From assembly GCA_944321125.1 (NCBI GenBank), contig CALUKD010000010.1, forward strand, positions 1 through 64,000: 64,000 nt of DNA, in the 5' to 3' direction. Made by a program: the position numbers and the translations under genes. This stretch comes from Candidatus Butyricimonas faecavium (lineage in GTDB: Bacteria; Bacteroidota; Bacteroidia; Bacteroidales; Marinifilaceae). Below are positions 24,406 to 33,748 of this stretch, in pieces (position 1 is the stretch's first letter; each line of letters starts with the position of its first letter). The notes below the pieces were generated by a model, which ran no database searches, had not been told where the DNA came from, and saw only the letters and a program-made list of their open reading frames with translations.

Positions 24406-27036
24406 ATGAGCGAGGAAATAGAGAACGAGGAAGTAGAGAACGTGGAGTCGGAGCAACAGGAAGAGAATGGTCGTGTGCGGTCTATCCAGCATTTGTCGGG
24501 AATGTTCGAGAAATGGTTCTTGGATTATGCTTCTTACGTGATTTTGGAACGTGCGGTGCCTTACGTGAATGACGGGTTGAAACCCGTGCAGCGTCGTATA
24601 TTACATGCGATGAAGGAGATGGATGACGGGCGATTCAACAAGGTGGCCAATATCGTGGGGAGTACGATGGCTTATCACCCGCATGGAGATGCTTCTATCA
24701 AGGATGCTTTGGTGCAGTTGGGACAGAAAAACCTGTTGGTGGACTGTCAAGGGAACTGGGGAAATATATTGACGGGAGATGATGCGGCTGCCGGGCGTTA
24801 TATTGAGGCGCGTCTTTCGAAGTTTGCCTTGGAGGTCGCTTTTAACCCGAAGACGACGAACTGGAAATTGTCGTATGACGGGCGGAAGAGGGAGCCGGTG
24901 ACGTTACCCGTGAAATTTCCGTTATTGTTGGCTCAAGGGGTGGAAGGTATTGCCGTGGGTTTGGCTTCAAAGATATTGCCGCATAATTTCAACGAGTTGC
25001 TGGACGCTTGTGTCGCTTATTTGAAAAATGAAGATTTTGTTTTATATCCGGATTTTCCGACAGGGGGAATGATTGACGTGTCGAAATATAATGACGGGTT
25101 ACGCGGGGGAGTAGTGAAAATCCGGGCCAAGATAGAGAAAGATGCTGGGAATAAGATCTTACGGATTACGGAGATCCCATTCGGGCGGACGACTTCGGCC
25201 TTGATCGATTCGATTCTAAAGGCGAACGAGAAGGGAAAGATCAAGATCAAGAAGATTGATGATAACACGGCAGCTACGGCCGAGATTTTGGTATATCTGG
25301 CTGCGGGAGTTTCTTCCGACAAGACGATAGATGCTTTGTATGCCTGTACGGATTGTGAATTGTCGGTTTCTCCGAACTCTTGTGTGATTGAGAATGACAA
25401 GCCTATCTTCATGTCGATTACCGATATTTTACGGAAATCGGTGGACGAGACTGTGGCTTTGTTGTTGTTGGAGTTGAAGATCAAGCTGGGCGAATTGGAG
25501 ACGGATTGGCAATATTCGTCTCTGGAAAAGATATTTATAGAAGAACGTATTTATAAGGACAGAGAATTTGAGGAAAGTGAGTCGATTGATCAAGTTGTGG
25601 TTCACGTGCGGAAACGATTGGAACCGTTTTTGCCGGAATTGATTCGTCCGGTGACAGATGACGATATAAAGCTTTTATTGGAGATCAAGATGAAACGTAT
25701 CTTGAAATTTAATTCGGAGCAAGCTGAAAATTACATCAAAGGGTTGGAAGAGGAGATTGCACGGGTTAAATTTGATATCGAACATATTATCCCTTACTCG
25801 ATTAACTATTACGAGAATATTAAGAAAAAGTATGGTAAAGGTCGGGAACGTCTCACGGAAATTCGGAATTTCGAAAATATCGAAGCCACGAAAGTTGTAG
25901 TAGCCAACGAAAAGCTGTATATCAACCGGGAAGAAGGTTTTATAGGGACAGCTTTGAAGAAGGACGAATTTATCTGCGAGTGTTCGGATATTGATGACGT
26001 GATTGTATTCCGGAAGGATGGTACGTATTATGTGACCAAGGTGGCGGATAAGTTGTTCGTGGGAAAAGACGTGTTGCATGTGAATGTGTTCAAGAAAAAT
26101 GACAAGCGTACGATATATAATGTAGCTTACCGGGATGGTAAAGTGGGACCGTCTTACGTGAAACGTTTCTTCGTGACGGGAACGACTCGCGATAAGCAAT
26201 ACAATCTGACGAAAGGTACGCCGGGATCACGGGTTCTATATTTTAGTGCAAACCCGAATGGGGAGGCAGAAGTGATCAAGGTATGCTTGAAGCCGAAGCC
26301 GGGAATGAAAAAATTGGTGTTTGAGTATGACTTTGCCGGTTTGGCAATCAAGGGACGTGATTCACAGGGAAATGTATTGAGTAAAAATGATATTCACAAG
26401 ATTTCTTTGGTACAGAAAGGGGCTTCTACGCTGGGTGGTAGGAAAATATGGATTGACGAGGATGTGTTGCGGTTGAATACTGACGAACGGGGTCGTTATT
26501 TGGGAGAGTTCCAAGGTGAAGATCGGATTCTGGTGGTGAATAAAAATGGTACTTACTACACGACGGATTACGATTTGAGCAATCATTACGAGGAGGGATT
26601 CTTAGTGATCGAGAAATATGAGCCAGAGAAAGTGTGGTCGGCAGTCTTCTTTGATGCCGAGCTGCAATTTTATTATTTGAAGCGTTTCCGTTTCGAGAAT
26701 GTGGTGCGTCACACGCTGTTTATCGGGGAAGCGGAAGGTTCGTACCTTGTTGCCTTGAGTAGTGAAAAGCGGCCCCGGTTCGAGGTCGTATTTGGTGGAC
26801 GTTATGAAAGTCGTCCGGCTGAAGTAATCGTTGCGGATGAATTTATTGCCGAGAAATCATACAAGGCACGCGGAAAGCGGGTGACAACTTACGAGGTGAA
26901 ACAGATTAACGAAATCGAACCTTTGGATAGCGGGGAAGAGGAAAACGGGAAGGTGGCTTCGAGCGACATTGATTTCGAGATCACGAACCCGGATATGCTG
27001 AGTGATGAGGCGCAGATGAAGTTGGATTTTGAATAA
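24406..27036 (+). CDS. parC: DNA topoisomerase IV subunit A
   Basis: 876 residues. The winged-helix DNA-gating domain has YASYVILERAVPYVNDGLKP and the catalytic tyrosine Y132 in AGRYIEAR. A coiled-coil tower follows near residues 415-490. The C-terminal DNA-wrapping beta-pinwheel repeats include IGTALKKDEF, GTPGSRVLYF and GRYLGEFQGEDRIL. The tail is acidic. It acts with the ParE encoded just upstream. The AT-rich spacer between the two genes carries the same TTTTAGATTTTAGATT unit as other gaps nearby, and the stop touches the next gene's ATG. Confidence 0.95.
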   Translation: MSEEIENEEVENVESEQQEENGRVRSIQHLSGMFEKWFLDYASYVILERAVPYVNDGLKPVQRRILHAMKEMDDGRFNKVANIVGSTMAYHPHGDASIKDALVQLGQKNLLVDCQGNWGNILTGDDAAAGRYIEARLSKFALEVAFNPKTTNWKLSYDGRKREPVTLPVKFPLLLAQGVEGIAVGLASKILPHNFNELLDACVAYLKNEDFVLYPDFPTGGMIDVSKYNDGLRGGVVKIRAKIEKDAGNKILRITEIPFGRTTSALIDSILKANEKGKIKIKKIDDNTAATAEILVYLAAGVSSDKTIDALYACTDCELSVSPNSCVIENDKPIFMSITDILRKSVDETVALLLLELKIKLGELETDWQYSSLEKIFIEERIYKDREFEESESIDQVVVHVRKRLEPFLPELIRPVTDDDIKLLLEIKMKRILKFNSEQAENYIKGLEEEIARVKFDIEHIIPYSINYYENIKKKYGKGRERLTEIRNFENIEATKVVVANEKLYINREEGFIGTALKKDEFICECSDIDDVIVFRKDGTYYVTKVADKLFVGKDVLHVNVFKKNDKRTIYNVAYRDGKVGPSYVKRFFVTGTTRDKQYNLTKGTPGSRVLYFSANPNGEAEVIKVCLKPKPGMKKLVFEYDFAGLAIKGRDSQGNVLSKNDIHKISLVQKGASTLGGRKIWIDEDVLRLNTDERGRYLGEFQGEDRILVVNKNGTYYTTDYDLSNHYEEGFLVIEKYEPEKVWSAVFFDAELQFYYLKRFRFENVVRHTLFIGEAEGSYLVALSSEKRPRFEVVFGGRYESRPAEVIVADEFIAEKSYKARGKRVTTYEVKQINEIEPLDSGEEENGKVASSDIDFEITNPDMLSDEAQMKLDFE

Positions 27037-27510
27037 ATGGTGGAGATGGGAAGTATGAAGTACTTTATCGTGGGGTATATGGCGAGTGGCAAATCAACGT
27101 TCGGGAAAGAATTGGCTAAGGATAAAGGACTTCCTTTTCTAGATTTGGACGAGATTGTTGAGGCCCGCGAGGGACGGTCGATTTCGGAGATTTTTGCCAA
27201 AGAAGGGGAGGAATATTTCCGGAAGAGGGAACGGGAGATATTGCATGAAATATGTAATGAGACGGATGAGTTCGTGTTGGCAACGGGGGGAGGAACTCCT
27301 TGCTTTTTTGACAATATGGACTATATGAATCAAGAGGGAAAGACTGTTTTCTTGAACACGTCACCTCTTGTTATTGTCGATCGTTTGAAACGGCAACGTG
27401 CTGACCGACCTTTATTGGCGATGTATTCCGATGATGAGTTGGAATTTTTTGTTCGGGAGCATCTGGAATCCCGACTTCCTTTTTATTTGAAAGCCAAGGA
27501 GCAGGTATAG
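27037..27510 (+). CDS. aroK: Shikimate kinase, C-terminally short
   Basis: 157 residues. Walker A is GYMASGKST (13-21), DLDEIVEAREG contains the shikimate-binding Asp pair, GGGTPCF is the glycine-rich substrate motif and RADRPLL the lid. It phosphorylates shikimate in the chorismate pathway. The protein ends at FYLKAKEQV, while family members of this group normally continue for about 15-25 residues with another strand and helix. The start could also be the ATG at 27055 (MKYFIVGYM). It starts directly after the parC stop. Whether the short end is real or the result of a frameshift is open. Confidence 0.88.
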   Translation: MVEMGSMKYFIVGYMASGKSTFGKELAKDKGLPFLDLDEIVEAREGRSISEIFAKEGEEYFRKREREILHEICNETDEFVLATGGGTPCFFDNMDYMNQEGKTVFLNTSPLVIVDRLKRQRADRPLLAMYSDDELEFFVREHLESRLPFYLKAKEQV

Positions 27511-27699
27511 TATCCGTGTCACGTGAAAGTTCGAGCGTGTTTATTGAGAAATAAGTCTGTACGTGGCAACTAAAGACGTGTACCCTACAGATCATATTCG
27601 ATCAGCCCAATGGCTTTGAAGCGAAGGGGAATGGAGTGAGAAACGTCCATTCAGGCTTATTTCCCGCTGAATTCTTTTCAAAATGATTCTAACTTTTTT
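27511..27699. other. Intergenic region between convergent aroK and nuclease genes
   Basis: This holds no gene that I can support. GAATGGA (27629-27635) can pair with TCCATTC (27646-27652) around a 10-nt loop, which may be a weak terminator between the convergent genes, although no T-run follows directly. Confidence 0.35.
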
Positions 27700-30531
27700 T
27701 TATTTCCGTTTACAGATTTCGTTGTACGAGCAAGTACGGCACTTTTCCGGTAGTTCCGTTTGGGTGAATGGTATTTCGGGGGAAAAGAGTTTTTCCAATA
27801 ATTGCACGAGTAAATCTTGAAATTCCGTTTCATAGGGTTTGAAACGATAAATTGGTTCTTTGTTACACTTCAACAGATAGTTGTAATTCGGTGTGAAAAG
27901 CAACTTCGTGCTGTATATTCCCGGAAGAATCGGGTCCGTTCCGGGATTTTCGTACTCGTACATCATACAGTAGAGTAAGGTTTGAAAAGCTGCTTTATTT
28001 CGTTGTTTGTTATTTGAATCAAAGATGGATGGTAGGTCTTTAAGATCGGTTTTGTCGGCTCCGGTTTTGTAGTCTATAATACGAGTCCCTTGGGCTATCC
28101 GGTCAACCCGGTCGATATCTCCTTCTATGTAAATCACGGTAGGTTGGTTAAAAGCGGAAATTGTGACAGGCATACGATATGTTTTTTCCATGGAAAGAAT
28201 GCGGAAAGGGCATAACGTTTTATCAAATTCAAAAACTTTTTTCACGTATTTTTTCACGACAGACAATACGAGATTATTGGCCCCGCTTTCCAGCATCTTG
28301 GATACGGTAGTGTCGTATAGTTTCTCGTAGGAGGTTTGGATATGCTGTTCAATCAGCGGGTCGTTATTCATTAATAAATCGAGACCTTCGAGTGTAATCT
28401 CTCCGTTGGGGAAAGTTTGGTAGAGAGATTGCGTGCTTTGGTGGAAAATGGTTCCTAACAGGCGATGATCTAATTCTTCGGCCATTTCCTCTTTTTCTTT
28501 GATCCGGGCGATATATTTGAAATAGAATTTCAAGTGACATTCCATATACGTGTTGAGTGCGGATGGCGAGATTCCCCGCTCGTTTTCATCCGTGTAGCTT
28601 TTTAGTTTCTCCAGAATCGACGGATTTTTAGGAATGGAAATGGTCGGATTGTCTTGAACTGATATGCTGTTTTGGAAATGGGTTTCCCGGATAGGTAGCC
28701 CCGATTCGTATTTTATTTGGTAAAGAAAACGACTCATTTCTCCGCTACTCATGCCTTTCGTGACATCCGTGTACAGTAGTTTGATGTTTTTAGATCGTTG
28801 TAGGAGGCGGTAAAAATAGTAGGCGAAGAGAGCATCCATGTGTTCCGGGGTGGGTAATCCGAATCCTAATCGCAGGTTATAGGGAATGAATGATGAGGAG
28901 TGTCCGCCTTTGGGGAGGATACCCTCGTTGGCCGATAGAATAATCAGGTTTTTGAAATCCAGCATACGGGTTTCCATCAATCCCATAATTTGCATACCTT
29001 CTAGTGGTTCTCCCGAAAAGGGAATGGATATTCCTTGTAATATTTTGTGAATAATCTGGAGATAGAACTTATTGTCCGGGGTAATGTTCTCTTCAATAAA
29101 AGTGTTTTTAATGCCTTGAATCGTTGTGAAAATCGTGAATAGAAACTCTTTTTCGATAGCTATTCCTGCATGTCCCGTGGGGTGTATGGAGACAATCAGT
29201 TGCTTCAAAATGCGCAATAGGTATTCGAGTAAGTTCTCTTCCGATGAGGAAAATATAGCTTGGGTGATTTCGCTGAACTGAAGACTTTTTTCGGCCACGT
29301 ACACGATATTATTCGTGTTGATGTAGTTCGTGATCTTGGGTACGTCTTCCGAACAGGAACTTTTTATCAGTTTATGGTTCAGCAGGGCAATGACTGGTTT
29401 GTAATAATAATGGGTCATTTCTCCCTCTTTCTTGGAATAATGTTTTAAATCTCCCAGCATGGAAATCAAGGCGGCAATAGATGTGTTCTGGGCCGGGTAT
29501 CCCATCGTAATATTGATTTTGTCAATCGTTTCGGGAATGGAATGAATGACCGGGGTGAGCAGGCTTTCGTCACAAAGGATGATGGCCGTGTCCGTGTATG
29601 AATCTTGCCGTTCCGGGTGAATCTGTTCAATCAGTGTCGGGATCAGTTTTGCTTGTCCGATGGTTGAGGGAACAGAGATGTACTCGATGGCTTTGTCGTT
29701 GTACCGGAAGTTGTTGAAATGTTCCAACCCCAAGGCGTTGGGGAATAACTTCATGTTCTCTCGGATATAAAGACCCGCTTCGTGATTGTCATTTGCTGAA
29801 TAGTACAAGTCATAATCCCAGTAAAAGAGGGCTTGTTGGTTATCCCGAAAATAGGAAAATATTCTTTTCTCGCATTGATTCAACGCGTTGAATCCGGCAA
29901 ATATCAGTTGATGAGCCGTGTGATGTTGAGGAAGTTGTTCACAAAATAGACGTTGTCCCATTCCTTCGTAACATAGGTTTTCAGCGAATAGTTTTGCCTT
30001 GAAACGAGTATAGGTCGGGTAGAGTTTATCCCACACGTTCAAGAATTCTTGTTGTTCCCGACTGTATTTTTCCGAATTGAAACTTCGCCAGAAGCTTTGA
30101 ATGAACTCTACTTGTTCCGGGGTAAGGTAAGGGAAAGCGGATTCAATTTCTTTTAGTGCCGTGATGTTGGAAAAGAGGTCTTTCGCATCCACTAGATATT
30201 TGTCAATATCATCAAAATCACCAAGTAACATATTGCCCCAAAAATAGAAATCGTCAAAACGTTCGGTTGTTCCGGCGTATTCTTGATAGGTCTTGTAAAG
30301 TTTGATGATAAGAGTCAGTTCTTCTGCCTTTTTCAGTCCAGTTTGGCGTTCAATGAATTCGCTCAATGTCAGAATTTCCGGCATCCAAACGGGGCGATCA
30401 ATCAGTTGGGCCAGTTCTTGAGCCAGAAATAATCCGGCCCGTTTGTTAGGAAAGAGGATGGTTAGGTTGTCAAAATTATGGCCGTATTTCTGAATCAGAT
30501 CTTTTGCTAGAAGATGGAGAAACGAATTCAT
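27700..30531 (-). CDS. AddB-like PD-(D/E)XK nuclease family protein
   Basis: 943 residues. The N-terminal part resembles an inactive UvrD-like helicase fold (TILFPNKRAGLFLAQEL, a degenerate Walker A). The C-terminal nuclease has GDIDRVDR (about 803) and IIDYKTG (about 820) with the catalytic D and K. An iron-sulfur staple is suggested by a cysteine near residue 664 (YMECHLKF) and three at the extreme C-terminus (CRTCSYNEIC). This is the layout of AddB of the AddAB double-strand break repair complex. The AddA-like partner is not in this window. It reads away from the nitroreductase gene, sharing a 64-bp divergent promoter region. Confidence 0.85.
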   Translation of the reverse strand: MNSFLHLLAKDLIQKYGHNFDNLTILFPNKRAGLFLAQELAQLIDRPVWMPEILTLSEFIERQTGLKKAEELTLIIKLYKTYQEYAGTTERFDDFYFWGNMLLGDFDDIDKYLVDAKDLFSNITALKEIESAFPYLTPEQVEFIQSFWRSFNSEKYSREQQEFLNVWDKLYPTYTRFKAKLFAENLCYEGMGQRLFCEQLPQHHTAHQLIFAGFNALNQCEKRIFSYFRDNQQALFYWDYDLYYSANDNHEAGLYIRENMKLFPNALGLEHFNNFRYNDKAIEYISVPSTIGQAKLIPTLIEQIHPERQDSYTDTAIILCDESLLTPVIHSIPETIDKINITMGYPAQNTSIAALISMLGDLKHYSKKEGEMTHYYYKPVIALLNHKLIKSSCSEDVPKITNYINTNNIVYVAEKSLQFSEITQAIFSSSEENLLEYLLRILKQLIVSIHPTGHAGIAIEKEFLFTIFTTIQGIKNTFIEENITPDNKFYLQIIHKILQGISIPFSGEPLEGMQIMGLMETRMLDFKNLIILSANEGILPKGGHSSSFIPYNLRLGFGLPTPEHMDALFAYYFYRLLQRSKNIKLLYTDVTKGMSSGEMSRFLYQIKYESGLPIRETHFQNSISVQDNPTISIPKNPSILEKLKSYTDENERGISPSALNTYMECHLKFYFKYIARIKEKEEMAEELDHRLLGTIFHQSTQSLYQTFPNGEITLEGLDLLMNNDPLIEQHIQTSYEKLYDTTVSKMLESGANNLVLSVVKKYVKKVFEFDKTLCPFRILSMEKTYRMPVTISAFNQPTVIYIEGDIDRVDRIAQGTRIIDYKTGADKTDLKDLPSIFDSNNKQRNKAAFQTLLYCMMYEYENPGTDPILPGIYSTKLLFTPNYNYLLKCNKEPIYRFKPYETEFQDLLVQLLEKLFSPEIPFTQTELPEKCRTCSYNEICKRK

Positions 30532-30541
30532 ATTTTATTAC

Positions 30542-30565
30542 TATTTTTGTTTCGGAACAAATTTA
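30542..30565. promoter_or_regulatory. Overlapping divergent promoters (AddB-like and nitroreductase)
   Basis: TATTTTTG at 30542-30549 reads toward the nitroreductase gene. CAAATTTA at 30558-30565 is TAAATTTG on the minus strand and reads toward the AddB-like gene. Both match TAnnTTTG, and they lie only 8 bp apart within a 64-bp gap. Confidence 0.5.
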
Positions 30566-30595
30566 CAATTTAATCATTAGATTCTATATAGATTT

Positions 30596-31162
30596 ATGCT
30601 GAAAGAACTGTTATTAAAAAATAGAAGTTACCGTCGTTTTGTTCAGGATGTTCGGATCACACGGGAAGAATTGATAGAATTGATTGGGCTGACTCGTTAT
30701 TGTGCATCGGGAAGAAATGCACAGGCATTAAAATACAAGGTGGTGACAGATGCTGATTTGTGTGACAAGGTGTTTCCTGATTTAGCATGGGCAGGTTATC
30801 TAAAAGATTGGGACGGTCCGGAAGAGGGAGAACGTCCGGCAGCTTATTTGATCCAATTGTTGGATACTTCTATCGTGGAGAATTGTTTGTGTGATGACGG
30901 GATTCAAGCACAAACTATATTGTTGGGAGCCGTGGAGAAAGGGTATGGCGGTTGTATTATCAAGGCTTTCAAGAACGAGCCGTTGCGAGAGGTATTGCAA
31001 TTGCCGGAGCATTTGAAGATCATGTATGTCATTGCTTTAGGGAAACCGAAGGAAACTGTGGTGTTGGAAGATCTGAAAGACGGTGATTACAAGTACTGGC
31101 GGGAAACGGACGGATCGCACCATGTTCCGAAACGAGCTTTAGATGAATTGGTGATTCTGTGA
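30596..31162 (+). CDS. Nitroreductase family protein
   Basis: 188 residues of the FMN-dependent nitroreductase fold. The N-terminal NRSYRRFVQD is the typical R-S-x-R-x-F phosphate-binding start, CASGRNAQALKYKVV the second FMN contact, and GYGGCIIKAF with LGKPKETVVLEDL the C-terminal part. It probably uses NAD(P)H to reduce quinone- or nitro-type substrates; the natural substrate is unknown. It is the first gene of a two-gene unit with the FAH-like gene 37 nt downstream. Confidence 0.85.
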   Translation: MLKELLLKNRSYRRFVQDVRITREELIELIGLTRYCASGRNAQALKYKVVTDADLCDKVFPDLAWAGYLKDWDGPEEGERPAAYLIQLLDTSIVENCLCDDGIQAQTILLGAVEKGYGGCIIKAFKNEPLREVLQLPEHLKIMYVIALGKPKETVVLEDLKDGDYKYWRETDGSHHVPKRALDELVIL

Positions 31163-31199
31163 TAATTGAAGGTTTGATTCTAAATTTTGGATTTTAGAA

Positions 31200-31775
31200 A
31201 TGAAATTGCTTTGTGCGGAGTATAATGAGGCGGGTGAGGTAGCTTATAATGTCATTGGCGATAATGCCCTCCTGCGAAATAATGATGATTTCTATATTCC
31301 GGCTTTTGCCACGGAGTTGAGCTGTGTACCGCAGGTCGTGTTACGAATTGGGAAGATTGGGAAACACGTGGCAGAGCGTTTTGCCGGGCGGTATTACGAG
31401 GAGGTGGGAGTGGGTATCCGTTTTTATGCAGATAATCTGGAAAGGGAATTGCTAGCGGCTTCTTTATCTCCTACGGCAGCAATGGCTTTTGATTCTTCGG
31501 CAGCAATTTCACCGATGAAATCATTGGCGGGTATTTCACTGGAGAATATGATTTTTTCATTTGAATTGAACGGGAAGGGTGTTTTTACTCGTAAAACCAC
31601 TGAGATTTCACGAGGGCCGGAAGAAACGCTTGCTGCCATGTCTGAGTATTATATGTTGAAAATAGGAGATTTCTTGTTTTGTGGGGGAGTTTTTCGACAA
31701 AGGAATTTATCTATTGGGGATCATCTTCGGGTGCTTTTAGACGGTGAATGTTTACTAGACTTTCAGATAAGATAG
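31200..31775 (+). CDS. Fumarylacetoacetate hydrolase-family protein with degenerate metal site
   Basis: 191 residues, a little short for single-domain FAH-family enzymes of about 200. ALLRNNDDFYIPAF, LRIGKIGKHVAERFAGRYYE, AFDSSAAIS and LKIGDFLFCGG line up with conserved family segments. The metal-binding residues are missing. The usual E-x-E pair before LVLRI is replaced by V-P-Q (CVPQVVLRI), and the Asp of GIDFTARD is replaced by Arg (GIRFYADN). It is therefore probably not an active hydrolase; a binding or structural role is possible. Its stop codon lies inside a 19-bp terminator stem. Confidence 0.75.
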   Translation: MKLLCAEYNEAGEVAYNVIGDNALLRNNDDFYIPAFATELSCVPQVVLRIGKIGKHVAERFAGRYYEEVGVGIRFYADNLERELLAASLSPTAAMAFDSSAAISPMKSLAGISLENMIFSFELNGKGVFTRKTTEISRGPEETLAAMSEYYMLKIGDFLFCGGVFRQRNLSIGDHLRVLLDGECLLDFQIR

Positions 31776-31817
31776 AAATAAAAAATCGGGTTTTAAAGAA
31801 CCCGATTTTTTATTTCT
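31774..31817. terminator. Bidirectional terminator overlapping both stop codons
   Basis: A perfect 19-bp stem (31774-31792 with 31799-31817) around a 6-nt loop has A-rich and T-rich outer arms, so it works in both directions. The plus-strand stop of the FAH-like gene ends at 31775 and the minus-strand stop of the acyl-CoA synthetase gene begins at 31818-31816, so the stem reaches into both coding ends. Confidence 0.9.
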
Positions 31818-33492
31818 ATTTGCAGTACAAGAAACGTTTGATCTTGTGAGTGGGTGTCTTTTCAAAAGGTTCATGTTGTACGAGTACAAGTTGTAGTTTT
31901 GAGAAGTTATTCACCCGGGCATTCACGTAATCTCGTAATTCTTGTTTTTGTTCTTCGATATAATCATTGATTTTTTCCTTGTAGTTTCCGGCTTGATCTT
32001 TTAATTTCTGGTACTGTTTTTCAAGTTCTTCCATGTTGAAATGAACCATGGCGACCAGTTTACCGCTATTTTCCACTACCAAGGATTCGTTTACAAAGCG
32101 GAAGTTATTAATGATGGATTCGATCTCTTCCGGGTAGATGTTTTCTCCGGATGCGCCGAGAATCATAGTTTTGATTCTTCCACGGATGGCTAATCTGTTC
32201 TTTTTGTCGAAAGAACCCAAGTCTCCGGTTTTGAACCAACCGTCTTCTGTGAATGCTTCTGCGGTGAGTTCCGGACGTTTATAGTATCCTTTCATCACGT
32301 TAGGACCTTTGATCCAAATTTCTCCTTGTCCGCTCTTGTCGGGGTCATTGATTTTAATTTGTACACCTTCCATAACAGGGCCTACACCTTGGAGAAATGT
32401 TTGTGACGGATTGGATCCTGCTGCCATAGGAGCTGTTTCCGTGAGACCATAACCAACGGCATAAGGAAATTTTGCTTCCCGAAGGAATTGTTCCACAGTA
32501 CTATCCAGTTTAGAGCCTCCAATCCCGAAGAATTTTAATTCACCACCAAAGGTTTCCATTAGTTTCTTTCCAGCTAATCGGTTGAATAATTTACGAGCCG
32601 GAGCGAATTGATAGAGTTTACTCATCAATTTGGAGCTAGTGAATTTAGGCAGCACTTGCGACTTGTAGATTTTCTCGATAATTAAAGGTACGGATAAAAC
32701 TACAGTAGGACGGATTTTCTGCATTGCCGGAACAAGTAGTTTCGGTGTCGGCACCCGATCCAAGTAATATACCTGCGCCCCGAACATCAAGGGTAATAAT
32801 AAACCCAGCGTATTCTCGTAAGTATGTGCCATAGGTAGAATACTCAAAAAACGATAGGTTTCATCCACGGGCTGGATAGTATGGCACTGGCGAGCATCCC
32901 ATACCAAGTTCTTGTGTGTTAAGACCACTCCTTTTGAGAATCCAGTAGTACCGGAGGTATAAATAATTGATGCAATATCCTCTTCTTCAATTGAAATTTC
33001 TGGAAGAGGAGTTGTGTTATTTAAACTAATATCTGGGACCAATTTATCCAATTCTTCCGGTTGGTAGCATCCTTCCGGGATCGTTGAAAAGTTATTGATC
33101 AAGATTTTATGCTCAAGGAACGGTGTTTTTACTCCTTCCAAACATTTTGCCAGTAAGCGAGAAACAAAGATTACTTTAACCTCTGCATGTTCCAGTATAT
33201 TTTGTAGTTCTGTAGAACAGAAGCCCGGTAAGACAGGTACGGCAATAGCTCCAACGTTTGCAATGGCAAATTGGGTAATTCCCCAGTTTGGCATATTAGC
33301 ACTTAAAATGGCAACTTTGTCTCCTTTTTTTACACCTAAATGCAGTAGATGGTTGGCAATAGATACAACTTCGTTATATAAATCTTGGTAAGTTTTTTTT
33401 CCGCTTGCGACAAAATTTAAAGATAAATTTTTAGAAAACTTGGAACAACTATTTTTCAAGAGTTCCGGTAACGTCAATTTCTTTAAAGTCAT
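31816..33492 (-). CDS. Long-chain acyl-CoA synthetase (AMP-binding)
   Basis: 558 residues of the adenylate-forming family. The P-loop IIYTSGTTGFSKGVVLTHKN lies near 175-195. GYGLTETAPMAA is motif A5, WFKTGDLGSFDKKNRLAIRGR the hinge region, and THKIKRFLY carries the C-terminal catalytic lysine. It activates fatty acids as acyl-CoA through acyl-AMP. The short length and lack of a membrane segment fit the bacterial FadD/FACL group. It is transcribed alone from CAAAGATA (33518-33525, minus strand). Confidence 0.9.
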   Translation of the reverse strand: MTLKKLTLPELLKNSCSKFSKNLSLNFVASGKKTYQDLYNEVVSIANHLLHLGVKKGDKVAILSANMPNWGITQFAIANVGAIAVPVLPGFCSTELQNILEHAEVKVIFVSRLLAKCLEGVKTPFLEHKILINNFSTIPEGCYQPEELDKLVPDISLNNTTPLPEISIEEEDIASIIYTSGTTGFSKGVVLTHKNLVWDARQCHTIQPVDETYRFLSILPMAHTYENTLGLLLPLMFGAQVYYLDRVPTPKLLVPAMQKIRPTVVLSVPLIIEKIYKSQVLPKFTSSKLMSKLYQFAPARKLFNRLAGKKLMETFGGELKFFGIGGSKLDSTVEQFLREAKFPYAVGYGLTETAPMAAGSNPSQTFLQGVGPVMEGVQIKINDPDKSGQGEIWIKGPNVMKGYYKRPELTAEAFTEDGWFKTGDLGSFDKKNRLAIRGRIKTMILGASGENIYPEEIESIINNFRFVNESLVVENSGKLVAMVHFNMEELEKQYQKLKDQAGNYKEKINDYIEEQKQELRDYVNARVNNFSKLQLVLVQHEPFEKTPTHKIKRFLYCK

Positions 33493-33517
33493 GTTTTAAT
33501 AATATGAATTTTCCCTA

Positions 33518-33525
33518 CAAAGATA
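33518..33525 (-). promoter_or_regulatory. -7 element of the acyl-CoA synthetase gene
   Basis: CAAAGATA on the plus strand is TATCTTTG on the minus strand, matching TAnnTTTG, 26 nt upstream of the start codon. The remaining 33526-33714 has no gene that I can support. Confidence 0.55.
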
Positions 33526-33714
33526 ATACAGAAAACAATACGATGTGGTTAAAATATTTAAAAAATGGAGTAAATGGCTTGAAAGTGAAGGAGAAATTGA
33601 AGCCAATTTTAGTGTTTTATGTACCGGTAACGCTTGATTTATCTAAGATTTTAGGCTTTTTGTGAGGGGGGAAGAAAGAGATAGGAAATCGGGTTGAGAT
33701 TGTTGTGGGAAAAG

Positions 33715-33740
33715 GGTGACTGAAAAATTTTTCAGTCACC
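33715..33740 (-). terminator. Terminator of pepD
   Basis: A perfect 26-bp palindrome (GGTGACTGAAAAA and its complement) sits 8 nt after the pepD stop, with a short T-run on the minus strand beyond it. Confidence 0.75.
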
Positions 33741-33748
33741 TCTTTAAA

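Noticed and set aside
25675-26199. 174-codon minus-strand frame opposite parC
   Set aside because: Shadow of parC; no start signals or family features.
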